The notes beneath the pieces are model-generated. The model saw only the letters and a program-made list of their open reading frames with translations, had not been told where the DNA came from and did not search any database. A DNA stretch of 64,000 nt from positions 310,001 through 374,000 of the forward strand of contig JAJDCD010000008.1 of the NCBI GenBank assembly GCA_029261035.1. The letters run 5' to 3'. Position numbers and translations under genes: made by a program. Shown here piece after piece: positions 52,848 through 59,690 of this stretch. Within the stretch, counting starts at the first letter, position 1. Each line of letters begins with the position of its first letter. The stretch comes from Candidatus Omnitrophota bacterium. GTDB lineage: Bacteria > Omnitrophota > Omnitrophia > Omnitrophales > JACROU01.

Positions 52848-53480
52848 CTATACAAATTTCTTAACCCCTTCCCTAATAATTTGATGAACTCGAACTATCG
52901 AAACTCCAAGCTGCTCGGAAATTTGTTTGAGCGTTCGACCTTGCTTCCTCAGCTTAAGCACTTCTCTTTGTCTTTCTGTTAAAGGCCGTGATCCCTTTTT
53001 CTTTTTCCGGTATGAACGCTGTGAAGATTTCCGGTGGGTTTTGATCAGTTTCGCTTGTATTCGATCTCGCAAATGACAAAAATGAGATTGAGATATACCT
53101 AACCTCTTTTGAACAGTCTCATCCGAATACTTCATCTCATAGAAAAATGTGTAGCATGCTTGCTCCTGAGGACTCAGATTTGCTCTGAGAGCCAGAAGCC
53201 CCAGCTTTGTTCTTTGTGCATGTTCTTTCTCTTCAAGAACCTCCTCTTCTTCAATTCTCACAAGCTCATCGTAGGGACTCGGGGAACTTGCCAGCTTTCG
53301 TTTCACCTCAAGCTCAAAGATTGAAAGAGGGACTCCTGAATTTGAATTGTTCTCGATACGTTGAAAGTCAACACTCTTCACCGTACGTCCTGATTCAAAC
53401 CATATAAGAGATTCTCTCTCATCCCTCTGGCTCTCCTTGATAAGTCTCTCAAGCGTTGCTCTTCTTTTTTGTTCTTTCAT
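52848..53480 (-). CDS. Double helix-turn-helix regulator (sigma-70 region 4-like)
   Basis: A 210-residue protein: charged N-terminal part with a coiled coil (DELVRIEEEEVLEEKEHAQ), one region-4-like HTH (about 115-160: LSPQEQACYTFFYE, VQKRLGISQSHFCHLRDRI), a very basic linker (RKSSQRSYRKKKKGSR), and a second HTH (about 175-210: LTERQREVLKLRKQGRTLKQ, ISEQLGVSIVRVHQII). AGGAG precedes the ATG at 53480. No sigma region 2 is present. It sits just upstream of the virB promoter and probably controls transfer genes. Confidence 0.85.
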   Translation of the reverse strand: MKEQKRRATLERLIKESQRDERESLIWFESGRTVKSVDFQRIENNSNSGVPLSIFELEVKRKLASSPSPYDELVRIEEEEVLEEKEHAQRTKLGLLALRANLSPQEQACYTFFYEMKYSDETVQKRLGISQSHFCHLRDRIQAKLIKTHRKSSQRSYRKKKKGSRPLTERQREVLKLRKQGRTLKQISEQLGVSIVRVHQIIREGVKKFV

Positions 53481-53527
53481 TTTGGTTCTCCTATTCCGCC
53501 GAACAGGGAGAACCCAACGCACACAAA

Positions 53528-53561
53528 AAAAGCGGCAATCCGAAAGGACTGCCGCTTTTAG
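53528..53561 (-). terminator. Strong intrinsic terminator upstream of the regulator gene
   Basis: On the minus strand AAGCGGCAGTCC ... GGATTGCCGCTT, loop TTTC, then seven T residues. It lies 48 bases before the regulator start, so it ends an upstream minus-strand transcript or acts as an attenuator of the regulator. Confidence 0.85.
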
Positions 53562-54100
53562 GCTTAAAACAAAAAAATTAGCTTTTTAAAAAAAACAACT
53601 CATCTGGGCACAAAAAGGGCCTTGGTTACTTAGAAATACTTATCAACATATAAAGACTCCAAGATTAAAAACAGGAACTTGATTCTAGGGAAATGGAAAG
53701 GAAAGAATACTCCCGTGTGAGATCAGAACAAACACACTACGCCTGCAAGCGGAGATCCTCCGCATTGCCGCGTCCTTGCGTTGCTTAAAGGTACGCCCCA
53801 CACGGCTTTGGGTCAAATCGAAATCCGAAGCACCTCATGAACTGCATGCTCTTGATTCCAATTCGCTCCGGATGAGTACAAAACTTTGTTTTGCTCATCC
53901 AAACCCGTCAAAGGTTTTGGATTTTTTAACGGGCTATAACAATGACGGCCCACCTGCTTCCAGGCGAGTTTGCCGCCGCAAAGATAAAGAACTTGAGTGC
54001 TCTTTATCCAAATTTCGAGTTGTCAAAATAACCGCAAATATATTTTTTTGCAAGTATTAATATTCGAATATCCTGATGCAGACCAATAACTTATAGCATT
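53562..54100 (-). ncRNA. Candidate structured non-coding RNA or leader (could also be oriT)
   Basis: A gene-free stretch of over 500 bases with its own terminator at the minus-strand 3' end. Visible helices: GCGGAG/CTCCGC (53749-53763), CCGTGTG/CACACGG (about 53712 and 53797), GATGAG..CAAAAC/GTTTTG.CTCATC (53870-53898), CCTG/CAGG (about 53952), TTTGC/GCAAA, and ATAAAGA/TCTTTAT (53982-54006). The plus-strand frame 53776-54060 starts with TTG and has no ribosome site. Every other transcript in this zone has one gene and one terminator, so this terminator implies an RNA product. A transfer origin is the main alternative. Confidence 0.35.
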
Positions 54101-54160
54101 TTCTAGCCACTCCTAATTTAGATGATCTGATTTTGGGCAAAAAAAAAGACCTTTTTTAGA

Positions 54161-54194
54161 GAGGAAGGGAGTCTTAATTACAGACTCCCTTCCC
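54161..54194 (-). terminator. Terminator after the 120-residue gene
   Basis: Perfect 12-bp stem GGAAGGGAGTCT/AGACTCCCTTCC with loop TAATTAC, followed on the minus strand by CTCTCT and T-rich sequence. It begins six bases after the stop codon. Confidence 0.8.
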
Positions 54195-54199
54195 TACTT

Positions 54200-54562
54200 C
54201 TAACGTCTCCTGAGAAACCTCTGCACGTCGCGAACAATTCCATTTAGAACAGACCAAGTTGATTTTACTTGTGTCTGCATAGTTGGCTTTGGACGTTCAT
54301 ACGGGTAGGTCACTGGACTTCTTTCAAAAGACTCTGGCAACTTCTTCTCTTGTAGTTGTGCAGGCTCTTCTACGCTAGTTTCAATCTGATCATTTTTGAA
54401 AATACCAGCTATTAACCGGCATCCACCACCAACGCCAAAGACGAGAAGACCAATAAAACCAAGTCGAAGCAGCCATCGAAACAACCACCGCATCAGATTA
54501 CGCAACAGCTCACCGGTCCAAACGCCTGCACTTTTGATTTCCTTAACCACATATGTAATCAT
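54200..54562 (-). CDS. Single-pass membrane protein of unknown function
   Basis: A 120-residue protein: basic amphipathic start (LLRNLMRWLFRWLLRL), one membrane helix (GFIGLLVFGVGGGC) and a Pro-rich cytosolic or periplasmic tail ending in RRR. No family recognised. Overlaps or abuts the small membrane ORF upstream and is followed at once by a terminator. Confidence 0.6.
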   Translation of the reverse strand: MITYVVKEIKSAGVWTGELLRNLMRWLFRWLLRLGFIGLLVFGVGGGCRLIAGIFKNDQIETSVEEPAQLQEKKLPESFERSPVTYPYERPKPTMQTQVKSTWSVLNGIVRDVQRFLRRR

Positions 54563-54586
54563 AATTTAACCTTCCTTTCTTTAATA

Positions 54587-54745
54587 TTAATAATCCCAAG
54601 GCGAGAACTCCTTGAATTTCCAATCTCCACTTTCAAGCCATTTCTTCCGAGCTTTCTTTTCACGCTCAACTTCAAAAACTGCAAGGATGAAACACACAAA
54701 AATAACCATAAGAAAACAAAACAAGAACTGGCATAAGCGCTCCAC
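54587..54745 (-). CDS. Small membrane protein, 52 residues
   Basis: Starts at GTG with AGGGGG eight bases upstream; sequence opens (V/M)ERLCQFLFCFLMVIFVCFI, one membrane helix, then a charged end EVEREKKARKKWLESGDW and FSPWDY. A longer overlapping frame (54559-54750) has worse composition for a protein and is rejected. 24 bases separate it from the 120-residue membrane protein, so the two are likely made together. Confidence 0.55.
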   Translation of the reverse strand: MERLCQFLFCFLMVIFVCFILAVFEVEREKKARKKWLESGDWKFKEFSPWDY

Positions 54746-54770
54746 CGCAATCACCCCCTTTTGAGATAAA

Positions 54771-54803
54771 AAAGCGAGACAGATTAAATACCCGTCCCGC
54801 TTT
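54771..54803 (-). terminator. Terminator after the MGYTHYW gene
   Basis: Stem AAAGCGGGAC/GTCTCGCTTT (one G-T wobble) with a T-rich tail on the minus strand, 11 bases after the stop codon. Confidence 0.7.
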
Positions 54804-54814
54804 CAATCTCATCT

Positions 54815-55450
54815 CTACTTATTTGAATCCCTACGATCTAATTCAAACTCAACGCCGAATCCTAAGACCTTCTGACAAAGTATCCGGCCATCTGCCCAAT
54901 GCTGGGTCTCGCCATCTGAAGAAATCCAAATTTCTTTCTTCAGAATATGTTTGGTAATAATCAAAAAGGCTGTCACAGCAATGTCATATGGCTTGTAAGC
55001 CGTTTTGCAAAAATTAAATTGCCATCCGTTTCCATTCTCTTGCGTTGGATGTGAGTCGAAGTAGCAACTGTGATCTTTAGGTACTACTCGCGGAAACCAA
55101 CAGGTCTCATGACTACAATCTCCAGAGCAAGCTCTTTTATCAATTGTTGCTCCCGCATGCCAAGATCCAGATGCAACATCCTCAAGCCAAGGTTTCGCAA
55201 CACCGTTCGCATTCTTTGACGGCCAAGCAATACCAAGTTCATGGGTTGAGGGATGTCCGCAATCCTCTAGGCCATTAAAAGAGATTAGAGTTTGACTTAT
55301 CTCAGGCTCACCTTTACCATTTCCACCTGCAAGATTGACACCGAGCTGTTCGAAATGCGGCAGAAGCGCACGAAACTTCGAGCCAATTTCTTCATAACTC
55401 TTTACTTCAACTTCCTTGTTTTTTCTATACCAATAATGCGTATATCCCAT
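54815..55450 (-). CDS. Mobile-element protein of unknown function (MGYTHYW start)
   Basis: A 211-residue protein beginning MGYTHYWYRK, a start I associate with phage and plasmid hypothetical proteins. It has many Trp, His and Cys residues (DKRACSGDCSHETCWF, HWADGRILCQKVLGFG), suggesting metal binding. AAGGAG precedes the ATG at 55450; the frame is open to 55489. Function unknown. It is bracketed by hairpins on both sides and so is a single-gene transcript. Confidence 0.75.
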   Translation of the reverse strand: MGYTHYWYRKNKEVEVKSYEEIGSKFRALLPHFEQLGVNLAGGNGKGEPEISQTLISFNGLEDCGHPSTHELGIAWPSKNANGVAKPWLEDVASGSWHAGATIDKRACSGDCSHETCWFPRVVPKDHSCYFDSHPTQENGNGWQFNFCKTAYKPYDIAVTAFLIITKHILKKEIWISSDGETQHWADGRILCQKVLGFGVEFELDRRDSNK

Positions 55451-55473
55451 AATCCATATCTCCTTTAAAAAAA

Positions 55474-55503
55474 ATGCGGAACGCACCAAAGTACGTCCCG
55501 CAT
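55474..55503 (-). terminator. Terminator after the DUF6573-like gene
   Basis: Stem ATGCGGGACG/CGGAACGCAT type (arms 55474-55483 and 55494-55503, one wobble) followed by TTTTTTTT on the minus strand. The 80 bases between it and the gene hold nothing I can name. Confidence 0.7.
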
Positions 55504-55582
55504 GAATTGTTGTATTTTGTATTGAATTTATTAAATCTACTTAACCGCTTTGAGAAATTACCACGTCGACGCGGTTCTCATT

Positions 55583-55960
55583 TTAGTCCTCACCTTCAAG
55601 CATAATTGTAATCACTGGTTCAGCATCATCCCCAGGTCCGCACTTCGCCCACATCTGAACTGGTTTTGGCTTTTTACTATCCGGCATCAGAAAAAGCGGA
55701 GCAAAGCGAATCACATTACCATTCGTCCTTCGTGCGTATTTTCTGAAAATCATGAGCATATCCCATGATCTGCCTTTTAAATCCTGACCTGGTGCATCAG
55801 TATTATTTAGAATGGCAAAGACACCCTGCGTTACAGCAAGTGGGAACCGAAAGCCCGCCTCTTTTGCCGTATCTGATAAATCAATTAATACTCCATCCTC
55901 AAGGGCTTCTTGCCTTGTATATCTAAAGACAATATCTGCATCATCAAATAAGTTACTCAT
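55583..55960 (-). CDS. DUF6573-like mobile-element protein
   Basis: A 125-residue protein: VFRYTRQEALEDGVLIDLSD, TAKEAGFRFPLAVTQGVFAI, GRSWDMLMIFRKYARR, PVQMWAKCGPGDDAEPVITIML. This pattern is that of DUF6573, common on plasmids and integrative elements, of unknown role. AAGGAG precedes the ATG. Confidence 0.8.
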   Translation of the reverse strand: MSNLFDDADIVFRYTRQEALEDGVLIDLSDTAKEAGFRFPLAVTQGVFAILNNTDAPGQDLKGRSWDMLMIFRKYARRTNGNVIRFAPLFLMPDSKKPKPVQMWAKCGPGDDAEPVITIMLEGED

Positions 55961-56036
55961 TCCTTTATTCTCCTTTGTTGTAAAATTTAAGAACCTTATA
56001 CTTATTCATTTAATTTTGTGCGGTTGTTCATAAACC

Positions 56037-56447
56037 TCAATACCGCCCCTTTTTCTTATCTTTGTATTTGGACCAATGCCACACAACGCTTGCGTGATTG
56101 ACTACAGCACCAATCTTTTCTAAATGTTTACACCGCTCGGCTAACTCAAGCGCAGCTTTCTTACCTTCCTTTGAAAAAGCATATGCGAAGTCGTAAAGCT
56201 CTATCTGTTCGTCTTTCCAAAAAATGCTAGATTTGTAATCAATCGTTAAGTGTTTAATTTCATGGAAGTACGGCTTCTTGTATTCTTCAGCAACAACCTG
56301 TTCATGCAACTTACAGAATTCGTCATTTCCTCTATCATTCAGTAAGCCATTCACAGCATTTTCAACTAACCAAAAATGTCTTAAGCACAGGTCTTTTCCA
56401 TCATCTGTTTTTCTTAAAATCTCTATCGCCATTTCACAAGCATTCAT
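56037..56447 (-). CDS. Protein of unknown function
   Basis: A 136-residue, mostly helical cytosolic protein (MNACEMAIEILRKTDDGKDL, FWLVENAVNGLLND, ELYDFAYAFSKEGKKAALEL, AVVNHASVVWHWSKYKDKK). GGAGGTG is well placed before the ATG. No family recognised. 76 bases separate it from the next minus-strand gene downstream. Confidence 0.7.
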   Translation of the reverse strand: MNACEMAIEILRKTDDGKDLCLRHFWLVENAVNGLLNDRGNDEFCKLHEQVVAEEYKKPYFHEIKHLTIDYKSSIFWKDEQIELYDFAYAFSKEGKKAALELAERCKHLEKIGAVVNHASVVWHWSKYKDKKKGRY

Positions 56448-56492
56448 CGTTTAACACCTCCTTAATTTATTGAATTTCAAAATTCCTTCTTT

Positions 56493-56690
56493 TCAATCTA
56501 CTCCCTCTCCTGTTTCTGAATATTTAAAAACCATGTAGTAAATCTCATCATCCGTAACACCTTTCGATTTTAGAAAACGAACGGCTTTTCCTTTTGACTT
56601 GAATTCCTTAACTTCTCCATGCTTGTCTAGTAAATATTCCAATCCATTTAGGGTTATTCCATTAATGTGACGTCCAACAATAACTGCCAT
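56493..56690 (-). CDS. Small protein of unknown function
   Basis: A 65-residue protein (MAVIVGRHINGITLNGLEYL, VRFLKSKGVTDDEIYYMVF). GGAGG lies before the ATG. It resembles small plasmid proteins with an alpha/beta start and a helix pair but no family is claimed. It follows the large hairpin after the JAMM protease gene. Confidence 0.65.
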   Translation of the reverse strand: MAVIVGRHINGITLNGLEYLLDKHGEVKEFKSKGKAVRFLKSKGVTDDEIYYMVFKYSETGEGVD

Positions 56691-56718
56691 GCCTTAGAAC
56701 CTCCTCTTAAAAATGAAA

Positions 56719-56770
56719 AGGGACCACACAAAAAAATGGAGAGCAATTAAGCTCTCCTTGTGCAGTCCCT
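56719..56770 (-). terminator. Terminator after the JAMM protease gene
   Basis: A two-part hairpin: outer arms AGGGACCACACAA/TTGTGCAGTCCCT and a perfect inner stem GGAGAGC/GCTCTCC with loop AATTAA. It closes the ubiquitin-like cassette. Confidence 0.78.
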
Positions 56771-56800
56771 AAGTCTTTATTTGTAATCTAAATTGTGTTA

Positions 56801-57457
56801 TTACATCATGCCTTCCGGTGGTAAATCCCTATCTATATCAAGCAGATAACCACATCGGCATTCTTCTGGATAACATAGTCCGCAGAAATCCTCTTCTTCA
56901 GAAAAGATTGTTTCCTCTCGCAGTTTCTTTCTTTTTTTGACTTCAGAAAACAATTCTTCTTTTTCTTCTGTGATTTTTGAAAAGTCTATGTCTGAGGGGC
57001 ACCCTAAAAGGTTCAGCCTCAATTTGACATAACCGAATGCCCCACAAGGAAGCTTTGTTTTCTTTGTGGCTTCATAGGTTCCTTTATTCGAGAGTACGAT
57101 ACTATATTCATACACATTTCTCGCGTGAGCATCGTCTTCAGGCGAATGAAAAGCGTCCATATTATGATGGGAATGCACAATTCCGTTTCCGCCAAGTTCC
57201 TCTTCGAATTCACAATTAACTGAAGTGACTTGCTGTACCGGAATCTTAAACTCGTCTATCGTCCCGTCTTTTACCCAAAAAACTCCACCCCATTCCTTAT
57301 CTCTCATTTGTTGAGAAAGAAAGAGCCACCGACTCCATATCTCCCAAGGAATATCTAGAGTTCCGCGGTTATCTTCATCAACGCACCAACCGCATTCACC
57401 ATAGTTTTTCACTTCTATGTCCAGTAGATTGCTGTTCTTGTTATTTTGTAATTTCAT
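56801..57457 (-). CDS. JAMM/MPN metalloprotease (deubiquitinase-like)
   Basis: A 218-residue zinc protease of the JAB1/MPN fold. The full JAMM signature is present: Glu in KEWGGVFW, then HSHHNMDAFHSPED, that is H-x-H-x7-S-x2-D, for zinc and catalysis. A C-terminal Cys cluster (FCGLCYPEECRCG) may bind a second metal. The ATG at 57457 has GGAGG upstream and lies 17 bases inside the E1 gene, so the two are coupled; the open frame to 57556 is not used. It should trim the modifier precursor or remove it from targets, as known for JAB proteins in such operons. Confidence 0.9.
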   Translation of the reverse strand: MKLQNNKNSNLLDIEVKNYGECGWCVDEDNRGTLDIPWEIWSRWLFLSQQMRDKEWGGVFWVKDGTIDEFKIPVQQVTSVNCEFEEELGGNGIVHSHHNMDAFHSPEDDAHARNVYEYSIVLSNKGTYEATKKTKLPCGAFGYVKLRLNLLGCPSDIDFSKITEEKEELFSEVKKRKKLREETIFSEEEDFCGLCYPEECRCGYLLDIDRDLPPEGMM

Positions 57458-58391
57458 TTTCTTCTTCCTCCATAGTTTGATTTTCTTTCCAGGCCTCAAG
57501 CGCAGACTCAAGACTAGAACCTTTGATATCACCAGATTTAATTTGCTCAATGGCATTATTAAATCCTTCCTCTTTACCTTCCTCTACACCTTCTGCTTTC
57601 GATTCGTCCCTTGCTTCGTCCATATCACCTTCCGAATACTGCATTGAACAATCGCCACAATATCCATAGTCGTCTGGAATATGTTCATGGATGTTGTCTA
57701 GGATGTTTTCCTCTCCGCTTTCAACACCCTCTGCCTGCCCTTTCTCTCTTGCATCATCCAAGATTTTGGGGCAAACATGAGAGCACCCCTGAGTATGCAG
57801 CTTCCCAATATCATCCATAATACAGACTTCTTTGTAGAGCTGTGAGGACACACCCGCTGCGGCCGCTAAGACCGCAGGAATTACCCAGGATGGCGTTACC
57901 GAATACCCACCCTCCTCTGTTACTTTGTTAAACGATAGAGGGAAAGCTTTTGAAACGTTGAGGATTGTTCCGTCATATCCTATCCTTTGATAAGGGATCT
58001 CATTCTTTTTGCAATAAGCACAAATGATCTGCTGGCTTTTCAAATTATCTGTGCAGCAAAAAACAACTCCCCGGAGAAGACTGCAATCACTCGGTTCTTC
58101 TATACGCGCTTCCTGCACCTCAATTCTTATAGGGTTCCTTATAGATCTGATGAAGTTGCTTACAACTTCTGTTTTCTTCATTCCAACATCACCCTGCGTT
58201 AAAGGAAGTCTATTAAGGTTGGAAGTCTCAAGCGTATCCGAGTCCACAAGCACAAGCTCTTTGACCCCCGACATAGCAAGAAAGATTGCGGTCCAAAACC
58301 CCGTCCCGCCACACCCAACAATCGAAACTACTTCAGGAATTTTAATGTCTGTGATTCTATTCTGCCGTTCATAAATCGCTTCTTGTATCAT
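57441..58391 (-). CDS. E1-like ThiF/MoeB-family activating enzyme
   Basis: A 316-residue adenylating enzyme. Nucleotide-binding loop VGCGGTGFWTA (Gly26-Gly31), acidic strand LVLVDSDTLETSNLNR (Asp50, Asp52, Asn58, Arg61), FCCTDN and the ending SWVIPAVLAAAAG of the fold. Past residue 200 comes an unusual tail with CSHVCPK and YCGDCSMQY and two acidic copies of a short block (ILDDAREKGQAEGVE and MDEARDESKAEGVEE). It should adenylate the C-terminus of the small protein at 59099. It starts 26 bases after the E2-like gene. Confidence 0.88.
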   Translation of the reverse strand: MIQEAIYERQNRITDIKIPEVVSIVGCGGTGFWTAIFLAMSGVKELVLVDSDTLETSNLNRLPLTQGDVGMKKTEVVSNFIRSIRNPIRIEVQEARIEEPSDCSLLRGVVFCCTDNLKSQQIICAYCKKNEIPYQRIGYDGTILNVSKAFPLSFNKVTEEGGYSVTPSWVIPAVLAAAAGVSSQLYKEVCIMDDIGKLHTQGCSHVCPKILDDAREKGQAEGVESGEENILDNIHEHIPDDYGYCGDCSMQYSEGDMDEARDESKAEGVEEGKEEGFNNAIEQIKSGDIKGSSLESALEAWKENQTMEEEENEITK

Positions 58392-58416
58392 TTTAGGTTT
58401 TCTCCTTTTGTTTATT

Positions 58417-59019
58417 TTAAAGAAGCTTCTCTATCATCTCTTTTTCGAGAAGCTGGTTAACTTTTATTTCTGACGGGCTATCTTTATTTTCGAAGATTTC
58501 CTTAAGCTTTTTATTATCATCGGGTAAAAAAACTCCACCCAAAGACTCCATATTAATGATCTTGAATGCTTCTACTATTCGTGCCGTCTCTTGCTGCAAC
58601 CCTTCAAAAGACTTTGGCTCACTACACTTAAGATCACCTGTGCATATAGGACGGATATGCTCCCCATCCATCCCAAGATAATGGAATCCTATGAGAGGCT
58701 CTGCCGTAAAATATCTGAACTTTGCAGAATTATCATAAACTCCATAAACCTTAAAAGGATCATGCGTTATCGGTTGCTTCAAGATGTAAGTTTTTCCGCG
58801 TGAATAGAGCCGGTCTATCCGAAGCTCTCCAACGTATCCTTCTATCAAAACATGCTCACCCTTTAGCGAAAGACAAACATCTCCACGAAAAGGTAGATTA
58901 AGTACATTTTTCCTAAGATCTTCAGCATATTTATCAATATATTCACGCCAAGAAGCATCCACAGCCATAACCGCTTCAGAACATTTCTCTGCCTCGCTTA
59001 TCAGTTGGGTGTCAATCAT
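58417..59019 (-). CDS. E2-like conjugating-enzyme-fold protein
   Basis: A 200-residue protein. The first half has long strands and helices; the core GFHYLGMDGEHIRPICTGDLKC matches the E2 flap and active-site block in spacing (HP..., glycine, Cys): in the 201-residue frame starting at GTG 59022, His122, Pro125, Cys127 and Cys133, with Cys133 at the place of the catalytic Cys. This resembles bacterial E2-like proteins of ubiquitin-like operons such as PRTRC protein B. The assignment is weaker than for its neighbours and rests partly on context. GTG at 59022 and ATG at 59019 both have a good ribosome site. Confidence 0.62.
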   Translation of the reverse strand: MIDTQLISEAEKCSEAVMAVDASWREYIDKYAEDLRKNVLNLPFRGDVCLSLKGEHVLIEGYVGELRIDRLYSRGKTYILKQPITHDPFKVYGVYDNSAKFRYFTAEPLIGFHYLGMDGEHIRPICTGDLKCSEPKSFEGLQQETARIVEAFKIINMESLGGVFLPDDNKKLKEIFENKDSPSEIKVNQLLEKEMIEKLL

Positions 59020-59044
59020 CACCTCTTCACCTCCTAGAGTAAAA

Positions 59045-59078
59045 GGGAGGAAGGCAAAAACAACGATGCCTTCCTCCC
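59045..59078 (-). terminator. Hairpin between the ubiquitin-like and E2-like genes
   Basis: Perfect 12-bp stem GGGAGGAAGGCA/TGCCTTCCTCCC, loop of ten, then TTTTACTC on the minus strand. Only partial read-through would be expected into the E2-E1-JAMM genes. Confidence 0.85.
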
Positions 59079-59098
59079 AAGTTAGTTACTTGCTTCCT

Positions 59099-59335
59099 TT
59101 AACAGCCAGGTTTAACGTAACGTTTCACTTCAACCTTGTGCTGACCGAAGGTTTCCGGTAAGCCCGCCGTATCTTGAAGCTCCGCGCCATTCACTAAGAT
59201 AGTGAATGAATCAATACCTTTCTCTTCAAGGATTCTTTTCAAAGATTCCTTCACAGGATCGGTCGCGTTTACTTCTACATTTTCACCAGCAATATTAATT
59301 GTTACTTTGTCGTTTTTAAATTCATTTAGATTCAT
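59099..59335 (-). CDS. Small ubiquitin-like modifier candidate ending in Gly-Cys
   Basis: A 78-residue protein with the order of a beta-grasp fold: strand VTINIAGENVEVN, helix DPVKESLKRILEEKGI, strands SFTILVNGAEL and HKVEVKRYVKPGC. It ends -Lys-Pro-Gly-Cys. Strand LVNGAELQD resembles the LVNGKEL core of this group. AAAGGAG precedes the ATG at 59335, chosen over an upstream GTG (59413). It heads the E2-E1-JAMM genes, and a hairpin follows it. A C-terminal Gly exposed by removal of Cys would make it a substrate of the E1. Confidence 0.75.
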   Translation of the reverse strand: MNLNEFKNDKVTINIAGENVEVNATDPVKESLKRILEEKGIDSFTILVNGAELQDTAGLPETFGQHKVEVKRYVKPGC

Positions 59336-59339
59336 TTTG

Positions 59340-59423
59340 TTATTCTCCTTTAGTTTTTTTAAATTTAATTTGATACTGCTTATTTGTACTGCATACTTTT
59401 TTTCTGATGGCACCTCCTTTTAA
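59340..59423 (-). promoter_or_regulatory. Leader of the ubiquitin-like gene (related to 61665-61741)
   Basis: From GGAGGTG to AAGGAGAATAA this leader is largely the same as the one before the 61128 gene, including CAGTACAAATAAG, TCAAATTAAATTTAAAAAAA and two ribosome-site-like words 70 bases apart. The inner GTG opens a short frame running into the gene. Confidence 0.6.
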
Positions 59424-59429
59424 ACGAAA

Positions 59430-59458
59430 AAAGAGAAGCGCGTAATATCGCTTCCCTT
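59430..59458 (-). terminator. Terminator after the 30-residue ORF
   Basis: Stem AAGGGAAGCG/CGCTTCTCTT with loop ATATTACG and a T run on the minus strand. It lies 38 bases after the stop of the small ORF. Confidence 0.7.
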
Positions 59459-59495
59459 TTGATGTTTTGTTTTCTCTCACATAAACTAGTGCGTT

Positions 59496-59588
59496 TTACT
59501 TCACGACAACATTCCAACCGCGTCTCTCAAATCGCTTAATGAGATGCGCGTATCTTTGCTGATCCTCTTTTCGAATAATCAATCGCAT
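59496..59588 (-). CDS. Small ORF, 30 residues
   Basis: MRLIIRKEDQQRYAHLIKRF, then a short basic end (ERRGWNVVVK). AGGAGG is at an ideal distance before the ATG, and a terminator hairpin follows. The sequence is a helix with alternating charge. The gene is too short for a family call. Confidence 0.5.
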   Translation of the reverse strand: MRLIIRKEDQQRYAHLIKRFERRGWNVVVK

Positions 59589-59613
59589 CAGAATCACCTC
59601 CTTAAAAGAAATA

Positions 59614-59638
59614 AGAGAAGCAGCCCAAGCCACTTCCC
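59614..59638 (-). terminator. Terminator after the DUF932 gene
   Basis: Stem GGGAAGTGGC/GCTGCTTCTC with wobble pairs, tail TTATTTCTTTT on the minus strand. Confidence 0.65.
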
Positions 59639-59690
59639 TTTAGATTTAAAATCGGAAACAAATTAGTCTCCGTATTTCGAAACGACTTCT

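Noticed and set aside
53776-54060. 94-residue plus-strand frame in the gene-free stretch
   Set aside because: Starts at TTG without a ribosome site, opposite to all element genes, and overlaps many RNA-type hairpins. Kept only as an alternative; a protein search would settle it.
54559-54750. 63-residue frame with a hydrophobic start
   Set aside because: The end (GNSRSSRLGIINIKERKV) looks random, and the overlapping 52-residue frame has a better ribosome site and composition.
56801-58391. ThiF plus JAB genes as a molybdopterin or thiamine sulfur-transfer pair
   Set aside because: No other cofactor genes nearby, presence of an E2-like gene, and location in a mobile element.
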